Assembly: GCA_036971475.1 (NCBI GenBank)
Contig: JBAIZL010000004.1
Location: 72,300,393 to 72,364,392 of the forward strand
Direction: 5' to 3'
Source: Prosapia bicincta
Lineage: Eukaryota; Arthropoda; Insecta; Hemiptera; Cercopidae
Length of the DNA: 64,000 nt
Of the stretch, positions 41,025-54,419 are shown one piece after another (position 1 is the first letter of the stretch; each line of letters starts with the position of its first letter). The translations under genes and the position numbers were made by a program. Under the pieces are notes generated by a model that made no database searches, was not told the DNA's origin, and saw nothing but the letters and a program-made list of their open reading frames with translations.

Positions 41025-44000
41025 CTTGCTCTTCCACCATGATCAGAACTAGGAGAGTCTAATGTGTCAACCCTAGTCTTAATGCTCTTCCACCATGACC
41101 AGAACTAGGAGAGTCTAATGTGCCAACCCTAGTCTTAATGATCTTCCACCACGAACAGAACTAGGAGAGTCTAAAGTGTCAACCCTAGTCTTAATGCTCT
41201 TCCACCACGAACAGAACTAGGAGAGTCTAATGTGTCAACCCTAGTCTTAATGCTCTTCCACCATGACCAGAACTAGGAGAGTCTAATGTCTCAACCCTAG
41301 TCTTAATGCTCTTCCACCACGAACAGAACTAGGAGAGTCTAAAGTGTCAACCCTAGTCTTAATGCTCTTCCACCATGACCAGAACTAGGAGAGTCTAATG
41401 TCTCAACCCTAGTCTTAATGCTCTTCCACCACGAACAGAACTAGGAGAGTCTAAAGTGTCAACCCTAGTCTTAATGCTCTTCCACCATGACCAGAACTAG
41501 GAGAGTCTAATGTCTCGACCCTAGTCTTAATGCTCTTCCACCATGACCAGAACTAGGAGAGTCTAATGTCTCGACCCTAGTCTTAATGCTCTTCCACCAC
41601 GAACAGAACTAGGAGAGTCTAAAGTGTCAACCCTAGTCTTAATGCTCTTCCACCATGACCAGAACTAGGAGAGTCTAAAGTGTCAACCCTAGTCTTAATG
41701 CTCTTCCACCATGACCAGAACTAGGAGAGTCTAATGTGTCAACCCTAGTCTTAATGCTCTTCCACCATGACCAGAACTAGGAGAGTCTAATGTGCCAACC
41801 CTAGTCTTAATGCTCTTCCACCATGACCAGAACTAGGAGAGTCTAAAGTGTCAACCCTAGTCTTAATGCTCTCCCACCATGACCAGAACTAGGAGAGTCT
41901 AATGTGCCAACCCTAGTCTTAATGCTCTTCCACCATGACCAGAACTAGGAGAGTCTAAAGTGTCAACCCTAGTCTTAATGCTCTTCCACCATGACCAGAA
42001 CTAGGAGAGTCTAAAGTGTCAACCCTAGTCTTAATGCTCTTCCACCATGACCAGAACTAGGAGAGTCTAAAGTGTCAACCCTAGTCTTAATGCTCTTCCA
42101 CCATGACCAGAACTAGGAGAGTCTAAAGTGTCAACCCTAGTCTTAATGCTCTTCCACCATGACCAGAACTAGGAGAGTCTAAAGTGTCAACCCTAGTCTT
42201 AATGCTCTTCCACCATGACCAGAACTAGGAGAGTCTAAAGTGTCAACCCTAGTCTTAATGCTCTTCCACCATGACCAGAACTAGGAGAGTCTAAAGTGTC
42301 AACCCTAGTCTTAATGCTCTTCCACCATGACCAGAACTAGGAGAGTCTAAAGTGTCAACCCTAGTCTTAATGCTCTTCCACCATGACCAGAACTAGGAGA
42401 GTCTAAAGTGTCAACCCTAGTCTTAATGCTCTTCCACCATGACCAGAACTAGGAGAGTCTAAAGTGTCAACCCTAGTCTTAATGCTCTTCCACCATGACC
42501 AGAACTAGGAGAGTCTAAAGTGTCAACCCTAGTCTTAATGCTCTTCCACCATGACCAGAACTAGGAGAGTCTAAAGTGTCAACCCTAGTCTTAATGCTCT
42601 TCCACCATGACCAGAACTAGGAGAGTCTAAAGTGTCAACCCTAGTCTTAATGCTCTTCCACCATGACCAGAACTAGGAGAGTCTAAAGTGTCAACCCTAG
42701 TCTTAATGCTCTTCCACCATGACCAGAACTAGGAGAGTCTAAAGTGTCAACCCTAGTCTTAATGCTCTTCCACCATGACCAGAACTAGGAGAGTCTAAAG
42801 TGTCAACCCTAGTCTTAATGCTCTTCCACCATGACCAGAACTAGGAGAGTCTAAAGTGTCAACCCTAGTCTTAATGCTCTTCCACCATGACCAGAACTAG
42901 GAGAGTCTAAAGTGTCAACCCTAGTCTTAATGCTCTTCCACCATGACCAGAACTAGGAGAGTCTAAAGTGTCAACCCTAGTCTTAATGCTCTTCCACCAT
43001 GACCAGAACTAGGAGAGTCTAAAGTGTCAACCCTAGTCTTAATGCTCTTCCACCATGACCAGAACTAGAGAGTCTAAAGTGTCAACCCTAGTCTTAATGC
43101 TCTTCCACCATGACCAGAACTAGGAGAGTCTAAAGTGTCAACCCTAGTCTTAATGCTCTTCCACCATGACCAGAACTAGGAGAGTCTAAAGTGTCAACCC
43201 TAGTCTTAATGCTCTTCCACCATGACCAGAACTAGGAGAGTCTAAAGTGTCAACCCTAGTCTTAATGCTCTTCCACCATGACCAGAACTAGGAGAGTCTA
43301 AAGTGTCAACCCTAGTCTTAATGCTCTTCCACCATGACCAGAACTAGGAGAGTCTAAAGTGTCAACCCTAGTCTTAATGCTCTTCCACCATGACCAGAAC
43401 TAGGAGAGTCTAAAGTGTCAACCCTAGTCTTAATGCTCTTCCACCATGACCAGAACTAGGAGAGTCTAAAGTGTCAACCCTAGTCTTAATGCTCTTCCAC
43501 CATGACCAGAACTAGGAGAGTCTAAAGTGTCAACCCTAGTCTTAATGCTCTTCCACCATGACCAGAACTAGGAGAGTCTAAAGTGTCAACCCTAGTCTTA
43601 ATGCTCTTCCACCATGACCAGAACTAGGAGAGTCTAAAGTGTCAACCCTAGTCTTAATGCTCTTCCACCATGACCAGAACTAGGAGAGTCTAAAGTGTCA
43701 ACCCTAGTCTTAATGCTCTTCCACCATGACCAGAACTAGGAGAGTCTAAAGTGTCAACCCTAGTCTTAATGCTCTTCCACCATGACCAGAACTAGGAGAG
43801 TCTAAAGTGTCAACCCTAGTCTTAATGCTCTTCCACCATGACCAGAACTAGGAGAGTCTAAAGTGTCAACCCTAGTCTTAATGCTCTTCCACCATGACCA
43901 GAACTAGGAGAGTCTAAAGTGTCAACCCTAGTCTTAATGCTCTTCCACCATGACAAGAACTAGGAGAGTCTAAAGTGTCAACCCTAGTCTTAATGCTCTT

Positions 44001-47000
44001 CCACCATGACCAGAACTAGGAGAGTCTAAAGTGTCAACCCTAGTCTTAATGCTCTTCCACCATGACCAGAACTAGGAGAGTCTAAAGTGTCAACCCTAGT
44101 CTTAATGCTCTTCCACCATGACCAGAACTAGGAGAGTCTAAAGTGTCAACCCTAGTCTTAATGCTCTTCCACCATGACCAGAACTAGGAGAGTCTAAAGT
44201 GTCAACCCTAGTCTTAATGCTCTTCCACCATGACCAGAACTAGAGAGTCTAAAGTGTCAACCCTAGTCTTAATGCTCTTCCACCATGACCAGAACTAGGA
44301 GAGTCTAAAGTGTCAACCCTAGTCTTAATGCTCTTCCACCATGACCAGAACTAGGAGAGTCTAAAGTGTCAACCCTAGTCTTAATGCTCTTCCACCATGA
44401 CCAGAACTAGGAGAGTCTAAAGTGTCAACCCTAGTCTTAATGCTCTTCCACCATGACCAGAACTAGGAGAGTCTAAAGTGTCAACCCTAGTCTTAATGCT
44501 CTTCCACCATGACCAGAACTAGGAGAGTCTAAAGTGTCAACCCTAGTCTTAATGCTCTTCCACCATGACCAGAACTAGGAGAGTCTAAAGTGTCAACCCT
44601 AGTCTTAATGCTCTTCCACCATGACCAGAACTAGGAGAGTCTAAAGTGTCAACCCTAGTCTTAATGCTCTTCCACCATGACCAGAACTAGGAGAGTCTAA
44701 AGTGTCAACCCTAGTCTTAATGCTCTTCCACCATGACCAGAACTAGGAGAGTCTAAAGTGTCAACCCTAGTCTTAATGCTCTTCCACCATGACCAGAACT
44801 AGGAGAGTCTAAAGTGTCAACCCTAGTCTTAATGCTCTTCCACCATGACCAGAACTAGGAGAGTCTAAAGTGTCAACCCTAGTCTTAATGCTCTTCCACC
44901 ATGACCAGAACTAGGAGAGTCTAATGTCTCGACCCTAGTCTTAATGCTCTTCCACCATGACCAGAACTAGGAGAGTCTAATGTGCCAACCCTAGTCTTAA
45001 TGCTCTTCCACCATGACCAGAACTAGGAGAGTCTAATGTGCCAACCCTAGTCTTAATGCTCTTCCACCATGACCAGAACTAGGAGAGTCTAATGTCTCGA
45101 CCCTAGTCGTAATGCTCTTCCACCATGACCAGAACTAGGAGAGTCTAATGTGCCAACCCTAGTCTTAATGCTCTTCCACCACGAACAGAACTAGGAGAGT
45201 CTAAAGTGTCAACCCTAGTCTTAATGCTCTTCCACCATGACCAGAACTAGGAGAGTCTAAAGTGTCAACCCTAGTCTTAATGCTCTTCCACCATGACCAG
45301 AACTAGGAGAGTCTAAAGTGTCAACCCTAGTCTTAATGCTCTTCCACCATGACCAGAACTAGGAGAGTCTAATGTCTCGACCCTAGTCTTAATGCTCTTC
45401 CACCACGAACAGAACTAGGAGAGTCTAAAGTGTCAACCCTAGTCTTAATGCTCTTCCACCATGACCAGAACTAGGAGAGTCTAATGTCTCGACCCTAGTC
45501 TTAATGCTCTTCCACCATGACCAGAACTAGGAGAGTCTAATGTGTCAACCCTAGTCTTAATGCTCTTCCACCATGACCAGAACTAGGAGAGTCTAATGTC
45601 TCGACCCTAGTCTTAATGCTCTTCCACCATGACCAGAACTAGGAGAGTCTAAAGTGTCAACCCTAGTCTTAATGCTCTTCCACCATGACCAGAACTAGGA
45701 GAGTCTAATGTGTCAACCCTAGTCTTAATGCTCTTCAATCCATGACCAGAACTAGGAGAGTCTAATGTCTCGACCCTAGTCTTAATGCTCTTCCACCATG
45801 ACCAGAACTAGGAGAGTCTAATGTCTCGATCCTAGTTTTAATGCTCTTCCACCATGACCAGAACTAGGAGAGTCTAATGTCTCGACCCTAGTCTTAATGC
45901 TCTTCCACCATGACCAGAACTAGGAGAGTCTAATGTGTCAACCCTAGTCTTAATGCTCTTCCACCACGAACAGAACTAGGAGAGTCTAAAGTGTCAACCC
46001 TAGTCTTAATGCTCTTCCACCATGACCAGAACTAGGAGAGTCTAAAGTGTCAACCCTAGTCTTAATGCTATTCCACCACGAACAGAACTAGGAGAGTCTA
46101 AAGTGTCAACCCTAGTCTTAATGCTCTTCCACCACGAACAGAACTAGGAGAGTCTAATGTGTCAACCCTAGTCTTAATGCTCTTCCACCACGAACAGAAC
46201 TAGGAGAGTCTAAAGTGTCAACCCTAGTCTTAATGCTCTTCCACCATGACCAGAACTAGGAGAGTCTAATGTGTCAACCCTAGTCTTAATGCTCTTCCAC
46301 CACGAACAGAACTAGGAGAGTCTAAAGTGTCAACCCTAGTCTTAATGCTCTTCCACCATGACCAGAACTAGGAGAGTCTAATGTGTCAACCCTAGTCTTA
46401 ATGCTCTTCCACCATGACCAGAACTAGGAGAGTCTAAAGTGTCAACCCTAGTCTTAATGCTCTTCCACCATGACCAGAACTAGGAGAGTCTAATGTCTCG
46501 ACCCTAGTCTTAATGCTCTTCCACCATGACCAGAACTAGGAGAGTCTAAAGTGTCAACCCTAGTCTTAATGCTCTTCCACCATGACCAGAACTAGGAGAG
46601 TCTAATGTGTCAACCCTAGTCTTAATGCTCTTCCACCATGACCAGAACTAGGAGAGTCTAAAGTGTCAACCCTAGTCTTAATGCTCTTCCACCATGACCA
46701 GAACTAGGAGAGTCTAATGTGTCAACCCTAGTCTTAATGCTCTTCCACCATGACCAGAACTAGGAGAGTCTAAAGTGTCAACCCTAGTCTTAATGCTCTT
46801 CCACCATGACCAGAACTAGGAGAGTCTAAAGTGTCAACCCTAGTCTTAATGCTCTTCCACCATGACCAGAACTAGGAGAGTCTAATGTCTCGACCCTAGT
46901 CTTAATGCTCTTCCACCATGACCAGAACTAGGAGAGTCTAAAGTGTCAACCCTAGTCTTAATGCTCTTCCACCATGACCAGAACTAGGAGAGTCTAATGT

Positions 47001-47298
47001 GCCAACCCTAGTCTTAATGCTCTTCCACCATGACCAGAACTAGGAGAGTCTAAAGTGTCAACCCTAGTCTTAATGCTCTTCCACCATGACCAGAACTAGG
47101 AGAGTCTAATGTGTCAACCCTAGTCTTAATGCTCTTCCACCATGACCAGAACTAGGAGAGTCTAAAGTGTCAACCCTAGTCTTAATGCTCTTCCACCATG
47201 ACCAGAACTAGGAGAGCCTAATGTGTCAACCCTAGTCTTAATGCTCTTCCACCATGACCAGAACTAGGAGAGTAATGTGCCAACCCTAGTCTTAATCC
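41025..47298. repeat. 56-bp satellite array, about 112 copies (6.3 kb)
   Basis: The monomer contains CTTAATGCTCTTCCACCATG, ACCAGAACTAGGAGAGTCTA and AAGTGTCAACCCTAGT; the period was measured as 56. Variant sites are CATGACC/CACGAAC and AAAGTGTCAA/AATGTGTCAA/AATGTGCCAA/AATGTCTCGA. The central part (about 42000-44900) is almost uniform, while both flanks are mixtures of variants. One-base deletions (CTAGAGAG) occur at 43066 and 44241. Confidence 0.99.
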
Positions 47299-47630
47299 TC
47301 CACATATCCTTCCTTTGCCTTTTCAATATTTTCATTGAAGTACATTATTTTGTTGAAAAGTTATTATTGGATAATAAATATCGTAAATCATAATTCGATA
47401 TTTCTAACTATAATTAATCCAAGATAATGATAAATGGTTATACATTTTCATTCCAATAATTTTAATGAAACGTTTAAATGACGTAACTGACACTTTTTTA
47501 ACAAAAAATTTCAATTAAATTCGTCGAACAAATTTTTAATCAGTAAATTCGTCAACATCTAATAAAGGTTTTCCATTAGCTACATTCCTTCCATTAGCTT
47601 ACGCTCTGGTTATGTATATCTTGTATAAGT
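47299..47630. other. AT-rich stretch, nothing recognised
   Basis: Unique sequence between the satellite and the SINE copy. Confidence 0.4.
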
Positions 47631-47635
47631 CGTAA

Positions 47636-47860
47636 ACAAAATACGTTTTTATTCAACCACAAGTTAAAATACATTTATTTTAACCTATAGTGGATGATAA
47701 CTGATATTAATATATTTGTTCAAATATTTATTCAATAATTAAATTATAAAAATTTGGGGGTCTAGATACGATTCTATCTGAGTATCTATGTTCGTAATCT
47801 AGCGCTTTGGCAATGAGCCAACTTTTCCTTAGCAAGAAATGTACTTCTCATATGTGTACA
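47636..47860 (-). mobile_element. tRNA-derived SINE, copy 1
   Basis: Minus orientation. The head GCTCATTGCCAAAGCGCTAG with TACTCAGATAGAATCG corresponds to the A-box/B-box region of the 50105 copy, although the B box is mutated. The shared body TATTGAATAAATATTT, CATCCACTATAGG and the 3' end GGTTGAATAAAAACG follow. Confidence 0.75.
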
Positions 47861-48195
47861 AAATACAATTTTTTTTTTGACCCCATCTAAATGTCGTCGA
47901 AACCTTCATTGCACTACCTTAAATTGCTGCTATGGTTACCACACAATATCTTAAATAATGCTCTAGGATTAAAACTGAATGAAAAGAATAAAACAAACAA
48001 ACAAACTGGATTAACGGTATCGAACCTTGTTCCACAAACGGACAAAAAATTGAAAAAATTATGTTTTGTTTAACCTAGGTAGGAAGAGGTACAATTTAGT
48101 CTCCCAATACAGCCCACCTTTAATATGATTATTTCCCAGTTTTGTACTCCACTTGATTTGCAAGTGAAGAACTTTCAAATAACTCGTGTATCATA
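47861..48195. other. Non-coding stretch
   Basis: An open frame at 47891-48073 (+) has no motif; nothing else is supported. Confidence 0.35.
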
Positions 48196-48199
48196 TACT

Positions 48200-48780
48200 G
48201 TAATTGATTATTTCAAATTCCAACACTTACAAGCCGTCGTTTTCAGATTCTTTAACTGTGCTTTACAGCCGTAAAGTCATGGAGAATGCCCACTGTTCCA
48301 AAGCCCAACAAATGGCCAGATGGTCGGCCGTACCTTTATCTTCTAGGCAGAGAGGACAGATGGAAGAGTCCTTGAGGCCCGTTCAAGGACATAGTTATGG
48401 CACTGTTCTGAACTATATCCAGTTTCTTAGAATCTTCACTAGCAGCCCTCGCAGCCACTCTTGTCCATGCTAACCATCATGTGCACGACGTGTAGAGGCA
48501 GTGAAGTGATGCATTGATGGCATGTTCAAGAGCCTGTCCGTTGCTGCTAGTAGCCCATATTGCTAGGTTATCTGCATAGCATAAAACGTGGCTGGCAGGT
48601 AAATTCTTTAGCTTGGTGATGAAGTCGTTTATCATAACATTATAATGTTCGCAACTAAGTACAGCACCTGAAGTGATGAACTCTTCTGCTCAGAGAAGTA
48701 TATCGCTGTCAGTGGCTCAGCTGTCTAGTTCTTTGGCTAATCCAGATGGCACTGAGTGTTTTTTATTTGGTGTGGGAAGT
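48200..48780 (-). pseudogene. Non-LTR retrotransposon ORF2 remnant with internal deletion
   Basis: Minus strand, read from about 48690 downward. GAVLS, YNVMINDFITKLKN and LCYADNLAIWATSSNG are the core of a non-LTR reverse transcriptase; the catalytic YADD has become YADN (about 48555-48566). After about 60 residues the reading jumps to SEDSKKLDIVQNSAI (about 48400-48450), part of the segment after RT. It then reaches SSICPLCLEDKGTADHLAIC (about 48290-48350), the C-terminal Cys/His knuckle, in another frame. RNase H is missing. It is therefore an internally deleted, frame-broken copy, related to but distinct from the element at 1045-2450. It cannot be active because the catalytic aspartate is lost. 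Confidence 0.7.
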
Positions 48781-49029
48781 TAAAGTTGCACATTGAAAAT
48801 ATTTATAAAAACATTCCACTTTTTCCTTTGGCAGGTGTTGTCAGCTCCGTTGTATTTAAGAAGTGTCACTCTTGGCGGCCGCTTTACATTATTCAATTTA
48901 GAAATGAAGTTGTGTGCTTTTCTGCCATTTTCCATTGTGGAAAACTTCCACTCCACAATCCTCCTCAACCCATTACATTATACATATCCAGCTATATAAT
49001 TACTTTTATTCTCAAGGTCAAACCTTACT
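48781..49029. other. Unique stretch before the long microsatellite
   Basis: Open frames on both strands here have no motif. Those on the plus strand that continue into the CA/TA tract are artefacts of the repeat. Confidence 0.4.
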
Positions 49030-50104
<1,075 letters not shown>

Positions 50105-50325
50105 AGAAATACACTTCTACTTATGGGAAAGTAGCTGAGTGCCAATGCGCTAGACTTTGAACATGAAGATACTCAGTTCGAATCCGATCAAGACCTCCCA
50201 ATTTTTTATAATTTAATTATTGAATAAATATTTTAAAAAACTCTATTGACTTCAATTGTCATCCACTACGGCTTGAAAACATTGTATTTGAACGTGATTG
50301 GATGAATAAAACTGTATTTTACTAA
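50105..50325 (+). mobile_element. tRNA-derived SINE, copy 2 (best preserved promoter)
   Basis: The head has an RNA polymerase III A box (TAGCTGAGTGCC at 50132) and a B box (GTTCGAATCC at 50176) about 32 bases apart, as in a tRNA. GGGAAAG and CCTCCCA sit where the acceptor strands would be. The tRNA-unrelated body carries TTATTGAATAAATATTTTAA, CATCCACTACGG and ends GATTGGATGAATAAAACTG. The SINE would depend on a partner LINE for movement; none sharing the 3' end was found here. Confidence 0.8.
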
Positions 50326-52071
50326 CGATTAAAAACTTGTACAAAATATATAAGGAGAGTAAGCTAATAGTAGGAATTAAAAAAAATCCCACCACAGATG
50401 ATTGATCCAAGCTGTTACTTTTAGTTTAGGGTTTTGCAATTTCCACGCTTCTTAAACCCATGGGAATAATCTAGGTATATGTAATTCAATACTAATGAAA
50501 TGTAGAATATTTTGTTTGCTTTATTTAATGTAGGCTTAACGTTTGTATATATTTAGCCTTAATACAGCTAAACAATAACGCGAGGGACACGAACATTACA
50601 TTAGTCACAAATAATTTAACTTTCATTTCCAGCATTACTTTCCACGCCACTGCCATTCATTCGTTTCGCAACAAACTAAACAACGGAATTGTTTACAGTA
50701 ATATATTTTTACGGATCATTTAAACTTAATTTCTTATTATTTATTTTAAAACATGTGTACAGAAAGTACTTGGTGTTCCCTTTAATGTTGAATAATTGCT
50801 GGAATCAACCACAACCTTTTCTGATCTACGTATGTTACGTAAAAATTCATTTTAAACAAGAAACAAGGGGAAGGAACACGTAGAGGTTAAAACATACATT
50901 ACAATCATCATACAAATATAACCTCACTTTAATAATACAATATTGTTGATAATTATTGCATTACGTTATACTACAATACTAAGCATCGATTTTACTACAT
51001 AGGTATAAAGTTTCCTACAGGATAGGTTTGGTTGGGACAGATAGGTTTTATAACCTAAGCTTATTCTGTGTTGTCTAACCTGTCTTGTAGACCCGCGCTA
51101 GCTCGGACGTGCCTTATCACTTGTAGCCTTCCTTAGCTATTTCCTTATCAACCTACTAGCAACCCTACTAGTAAAAGTGAAAAGTAAATCGACTTTTTCA
51201 CTTAAATTTTAATATTTTCTAAATTTTGAATCGAATATTGGAAAAGTACGTATAACTATACAACGAACGATGCCAAACACGTCATATTTCGCTTTACCAA
51301 AAAAGCGCAGGTTGATTTTGTGTGGTTATAACAATACATTTAACCCATAATGTCGTGTTTAGTAACGACCTTGCTTAATATTTACGTATTTTCCAAATAT
51401 TTGATAGAAGGTTTAAAAAATGTTATAATTAAGGAGAAAAGATTTACTTGGTGGGGTTGCTATTACAAAGGACGTCAATCTTCGTAGCCTTGATTGGCGA
51501 TCGCCGCATTATTGGTAAATAAAACTTACAAAAAGCCTATAAATGCATTAACTATAGCCACAGAACACAAAACAGTATACCTAACTTAAAAATAGAAACT
51601 AGCCTGTGTTTTTATTCGGTAAGATACGGTACGAAAAAAACAATTTTAGTGACGGTAAGAAGATGCGGGGGATTTTTGAGGTTAAAACCTTCCTAGAAGG
51701 GTTACAAAGTTTAATAAGCCTATATTATTTTATCGGTTAAAACAATACTTTAAATTGGTTGGTTTTGTAATAAATTTCATGCTAATTTAAAAATGATTAT
51801 GCGCATACAATGCCTAAAAGACTTTAATGAGCCTAACTTCGTTTGGAGGAGGCAGAATATTTGAGAAATAAATCTTACACAGTGTCTGAATACTTATATC
51901 CACGAGTTAATTTAGGTATCAGGCAGAGGATGAAGATTTTAACGAGTGGTAAGAAAGACTCAGTATTTCTTTACAGAGTTGTACAATGAAAATGAAGATT
52001 TAGATTTGGATTTAAAGACCTCGTCACTTCTGCAAGTCTTTAATCTGATTTCCTAAATGAAACTGCTTTGT
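50326..52071. other. AT-rich unique stretch, no gene seen
   Basis: No supported coding region, RNA gene or repeat. Short open frames (for example 50689-50883) have no motif. Confidence 0.4.
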
Positions 52072-52735
52072 ATATATACTTGAAGTTAATGTTCATTAAA
52101 TGCTCTATATATTCGGAATGTATTTAATAAGTACAAATTTATACAATATCAAAAACACAGAGGTATATACATACTTGAAGTTAATGTTCATTAAATGCTC
52201 TATATATTCGGAATGTATTTAATAAGTACAAATTTATACAATATCAAAAACACAGAGGTATATATATACTTGAAGTTAATGTTCATTAAATGCTCTATAT
52301 ATTCGGAATGTATTTAATAAGTACAAATTTATACAATATCAAAAACACAGAGGTATATACATACTTGAAGTTAATGTTCATTAAATGCTCTATATATTCG
52401 GAATGTATTTAATAAGTACAAATTTATACAATATCAAAAACACAGAGGTATATACATACTTGAAGTTAATGTTCATTAAATGCTCTATATATTCGGAATG
52501 TATTTAATAAGTACAAATTTATACAATATCAAAAACACAGAGGTATATACATACTTGAAGTTAATGTTCATTAAATGCTCTATATATTCGGAATGTATTT
52601 AATAAGTACAAATTTATACAATATAAAAAACACAGAGGTATATACATACTTGAAGTTAATGTTCATTAAATGCTCTATATATTCGGAATGTATTTAATAA
52701 GTACAAATTTATACAATATAAAAAACACAGAGTAG
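52072..52735. repeat. 95-bp tandem array, 7 copies
   Basis: ACTTGAAGTTAATGTTCATT, AAATGCTCTATATATTCGGA and AATATCAAAAACACAGAGGT recur every 95 bp. The copies are almost identical; the last two share a TATC to TATA change and the first and third have TATATATACT in place of TATACATACT. Confidence 0.99.
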
Positions 52736-52744
52736 AATATATTA

Positions 52745-52860
52745 CAATAAAAATACAGTAAACAACTCCAATATTACAAAAATTTTAAAAAACAACTGAA
52801 AATACAAGTTATAATACAAGTATTGGGGTTGTTTCCAATATTTTTATTGTAAATACAAAT
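52745..52860. repeat. Hairpin element, family N relative
   Basis: TACAATAAAAATACAGTAAA, CAACTCCAATATT is mirrored by AGTATTGGGGTTGTTTCCAA, TATTTTTATTGTA. It shares GGGGTTGTTT and TATTTT.ATTG with the hairpin at 37421-37511. Confidence 0.6.
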
Positions 52861-53482
52861 TTAATTAACTCATTTTGACAGCTTGTGTCTAAATTTATAT
52901 ATTTAATTATGCATTAAATTTGAAATGTAATTTGTAAATTCTACCCTTGGGGGTATAAATTAGCTCCCAGTGCATTGCCCTGCGCTACCAACCCTTACGC
53001 CCTGGAAGGAATTCTGGCCGCGATATTGCTAATGCTTACCCGTTTTCATTAGGTCTACTTAAAGGTAAGCACACAACGCATGCACGTTATTTAAACAATG
53101 ACTTCTGTACTGCCTCAATTTAGCTAATCGCTATTTACCTAGGCTGTGTTTGTCAAAGAGATATCTCTGTATTAGCGTGATTAATGTGAAGAAACTGTCG
53201 CGATTGCTTGTCACTCGTAGCGTAAGTATGTAAACACGCTGTTGTAGGGGGTGGCGATTGTTTCTTGCAAATAATTTATTCATAATGTTAAAACAATCCA
53301 TTTTACGTTAGAATGGAAGTATTGAGGATATATATAGAACGAAGTAAATAAAGATAGGTGTTAAGCATTCAGTTTTAGCCTGTGCGTCCTGTATTGATTG
53401 GATACAGGGTAATATTAACCATTCCAGAATAATGTTATCTGTTAAATGCCAGGTAAAATATTTTACATAATATTTAAAAATG

Positions 53483-53483
<1 letters not shown>
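52861..53483. other. Unique stretch, nothing recognised
   Basis: The segment 52945-53060 is GC-richer. No ORF or element end was supported. Confidence 0.35.

Positions 53484-53542
<59 letters not shown>
53484..53542. repeat. (TA)n microsatellite at a Penelope-like 3' end
   Basis: About 29 TA units next to the 3' end of the element at 53543. Confidence 0.95.
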
Positions 53543-53546
<4 letters not shown>

Positions 53547-53604
53547 TTAATATATTACTATTGTAAGTAATTTTATCCACCATTAAGTGCAATAATTTAA
53601 CTTT

Positions 53605-53651
53605 GTGTGATGAGGCGCCTTTCGGTCACTTGACCATTGTCGAATCACTGA
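53605..53651 (-). ncRNA. Hammerhead-like motif, family 1 copy
   Basis: Core TCGACAA plus U, stem II GGTCA-AG-TGACC, GAAA, GGCGCC and UC are unchanged, while stem I is reduced to GTGAT/ATCAC because its outer part has mutated. The endonuclease stop codon again lies in stem I. Confidence 0.5.
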
Positions 53652-54037
53652 TTACTTTTTCTTAATTTTTCTGATGCGGATGTTCGGTCCGTCGTGTTGG
53701 TCATTGTTGACGTCATACACATTTCCTCTTGAGTCTCGTGTATAATGCTTTTGAATAGTATGTCTTCTGTATATGTTGTTTGTAGATTCATTAAATTGTT
53801 GTGTATGTTTTTATAAATGTGGTATTTTCTGGTGAGTTTAGTTCTATTGGGTTATTATTTATTTCAAGTATGGTTAGGTTATTTTCGTAATTTGTTATTT
53901 CATGTTCATGTGATATTAGGTGTGCTGTAACATTTGATACTTTTGAATTTTTGTTTTTCAATGCTCTATAATGTTCTTCAAATCTTATTTTAAATGATCT
54001 GGTTGTTTTCCCTATGTAAAGTGCGTTACAGTTGTTA
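53645..54037 (-). pseudogene. GIY-YIG endonuclease, truncated Penelope-like copy
   Basis: The minus strand reads NNCNALYIGKTTRSFKIRFE, EHYRALKNKNSKVSNVTAHL, then ISHEHEITNYENN and LEINNNPIELNSPE. The GIY strand is lost at the 5' truncation inside (TA)n; YIG, R and the histidine are kept. A one-base slip near 53830 breaks the frame, after which the family text (LQTTYTEDILF, SEKLRKSNQ-stop) continues. The copy differs from 31396-31965 at only scattered sites, so both derive from one active family. The product would be a nickase fragment without a complete active site. Confidence 0.85.
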
Positions 54038-54094
54038 TATATATATATATACATATAAACTAGCGCGCAAATACATACTCACGCAAATATACAT

Positions 54095-54243
54095 GGTATA
54101 TTTCCGAGTCGGCTTTCGAGAAGTATTAATTACGTGCTCTCATTTTCAAGCTAATTTAGAAAACTTATTTAGATTCTTCTTAAAAAGTTTGAAAATGAGA
54201 GCACGTAATTAATAGTTCTCTAAAGTTGACTCGCATATATACC
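54095..54243. mobile_element. Fold-back element, family Q (about 60-bp arms)
   Basis: GGTATATTTCCGAGTCGGC, TATTAATTACGTGCTCTCAT and TTTCAA on the left are mirrored by TTGAAAATGAGAGCACGT, AATTAATAGTT, GACTCGCATATATACC. The 40-bp loop is unique. It is preceded by (TA)n at 54038-54050 and GCGCGC. Confidence 0.85.
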
Positions 54244-54359
54244 AAGTAAGATTCTTGTTTAAATACATTAAAGTGTAAGTGATAACTGAATACCAGAAAA
54301 CAGTGTTGCCAAGTTAAAAATATATAATAAAATACAAACATTTAAATTTTAAAAATATA

Positions 54360-54412
54360 GAAAAATTCTTGATGCTTTTCATCAATTAAACATATTGATA
54401 TCATCAGGAGCC
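54360..54412 (-). ncRNA. Hammerhead-like motif with canonical CUGAUGA core
   Basis: Minus-strand order: CTGATGA (54407 to 54401), extra U, stem II ATCAAT/ATTGAT (6 perfect pairs) around loop ATGTTTA, GAAA (54380 to 54377), AGCA, UC, then AAGAAUUUUU. It aligns with the family-H motif at 28561-28612, and all six stem-II pairs can be formed in both although most bases differ. Stem I is not recognisable, so this copy is probably decayed at its edges. Confidence 0.5.
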
Positions 54413-54419
54413 GTGAACA

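Larger units (their letters stand above)
53543..54037 (-). mobile_element. Penelope-like family 1, 5'-truncated copy
   Basis: Minus orientation. It retains the 3' UTR with the hammerhead-like motif (53605-53651) and the endonuclease. The 3' end starts later than in the 31247 copy (TTAGTTAATATATTACTAT). Both borders are TA tracts (53484-53542 and 54038-54050). Confidence 0.88.

Noticed and set aside
41025..47298. CRISPR-like or telomeric array
   Set aside because: The 56-bp units are head-to-tail with no unique spacers, and CCCTAG occurs once per unit rather than as a telomeric hexamer or pentamer.
47891..48073. 60-residue plus-strand ORF
   Set aside because: Low-complexity, no motif, no start context.
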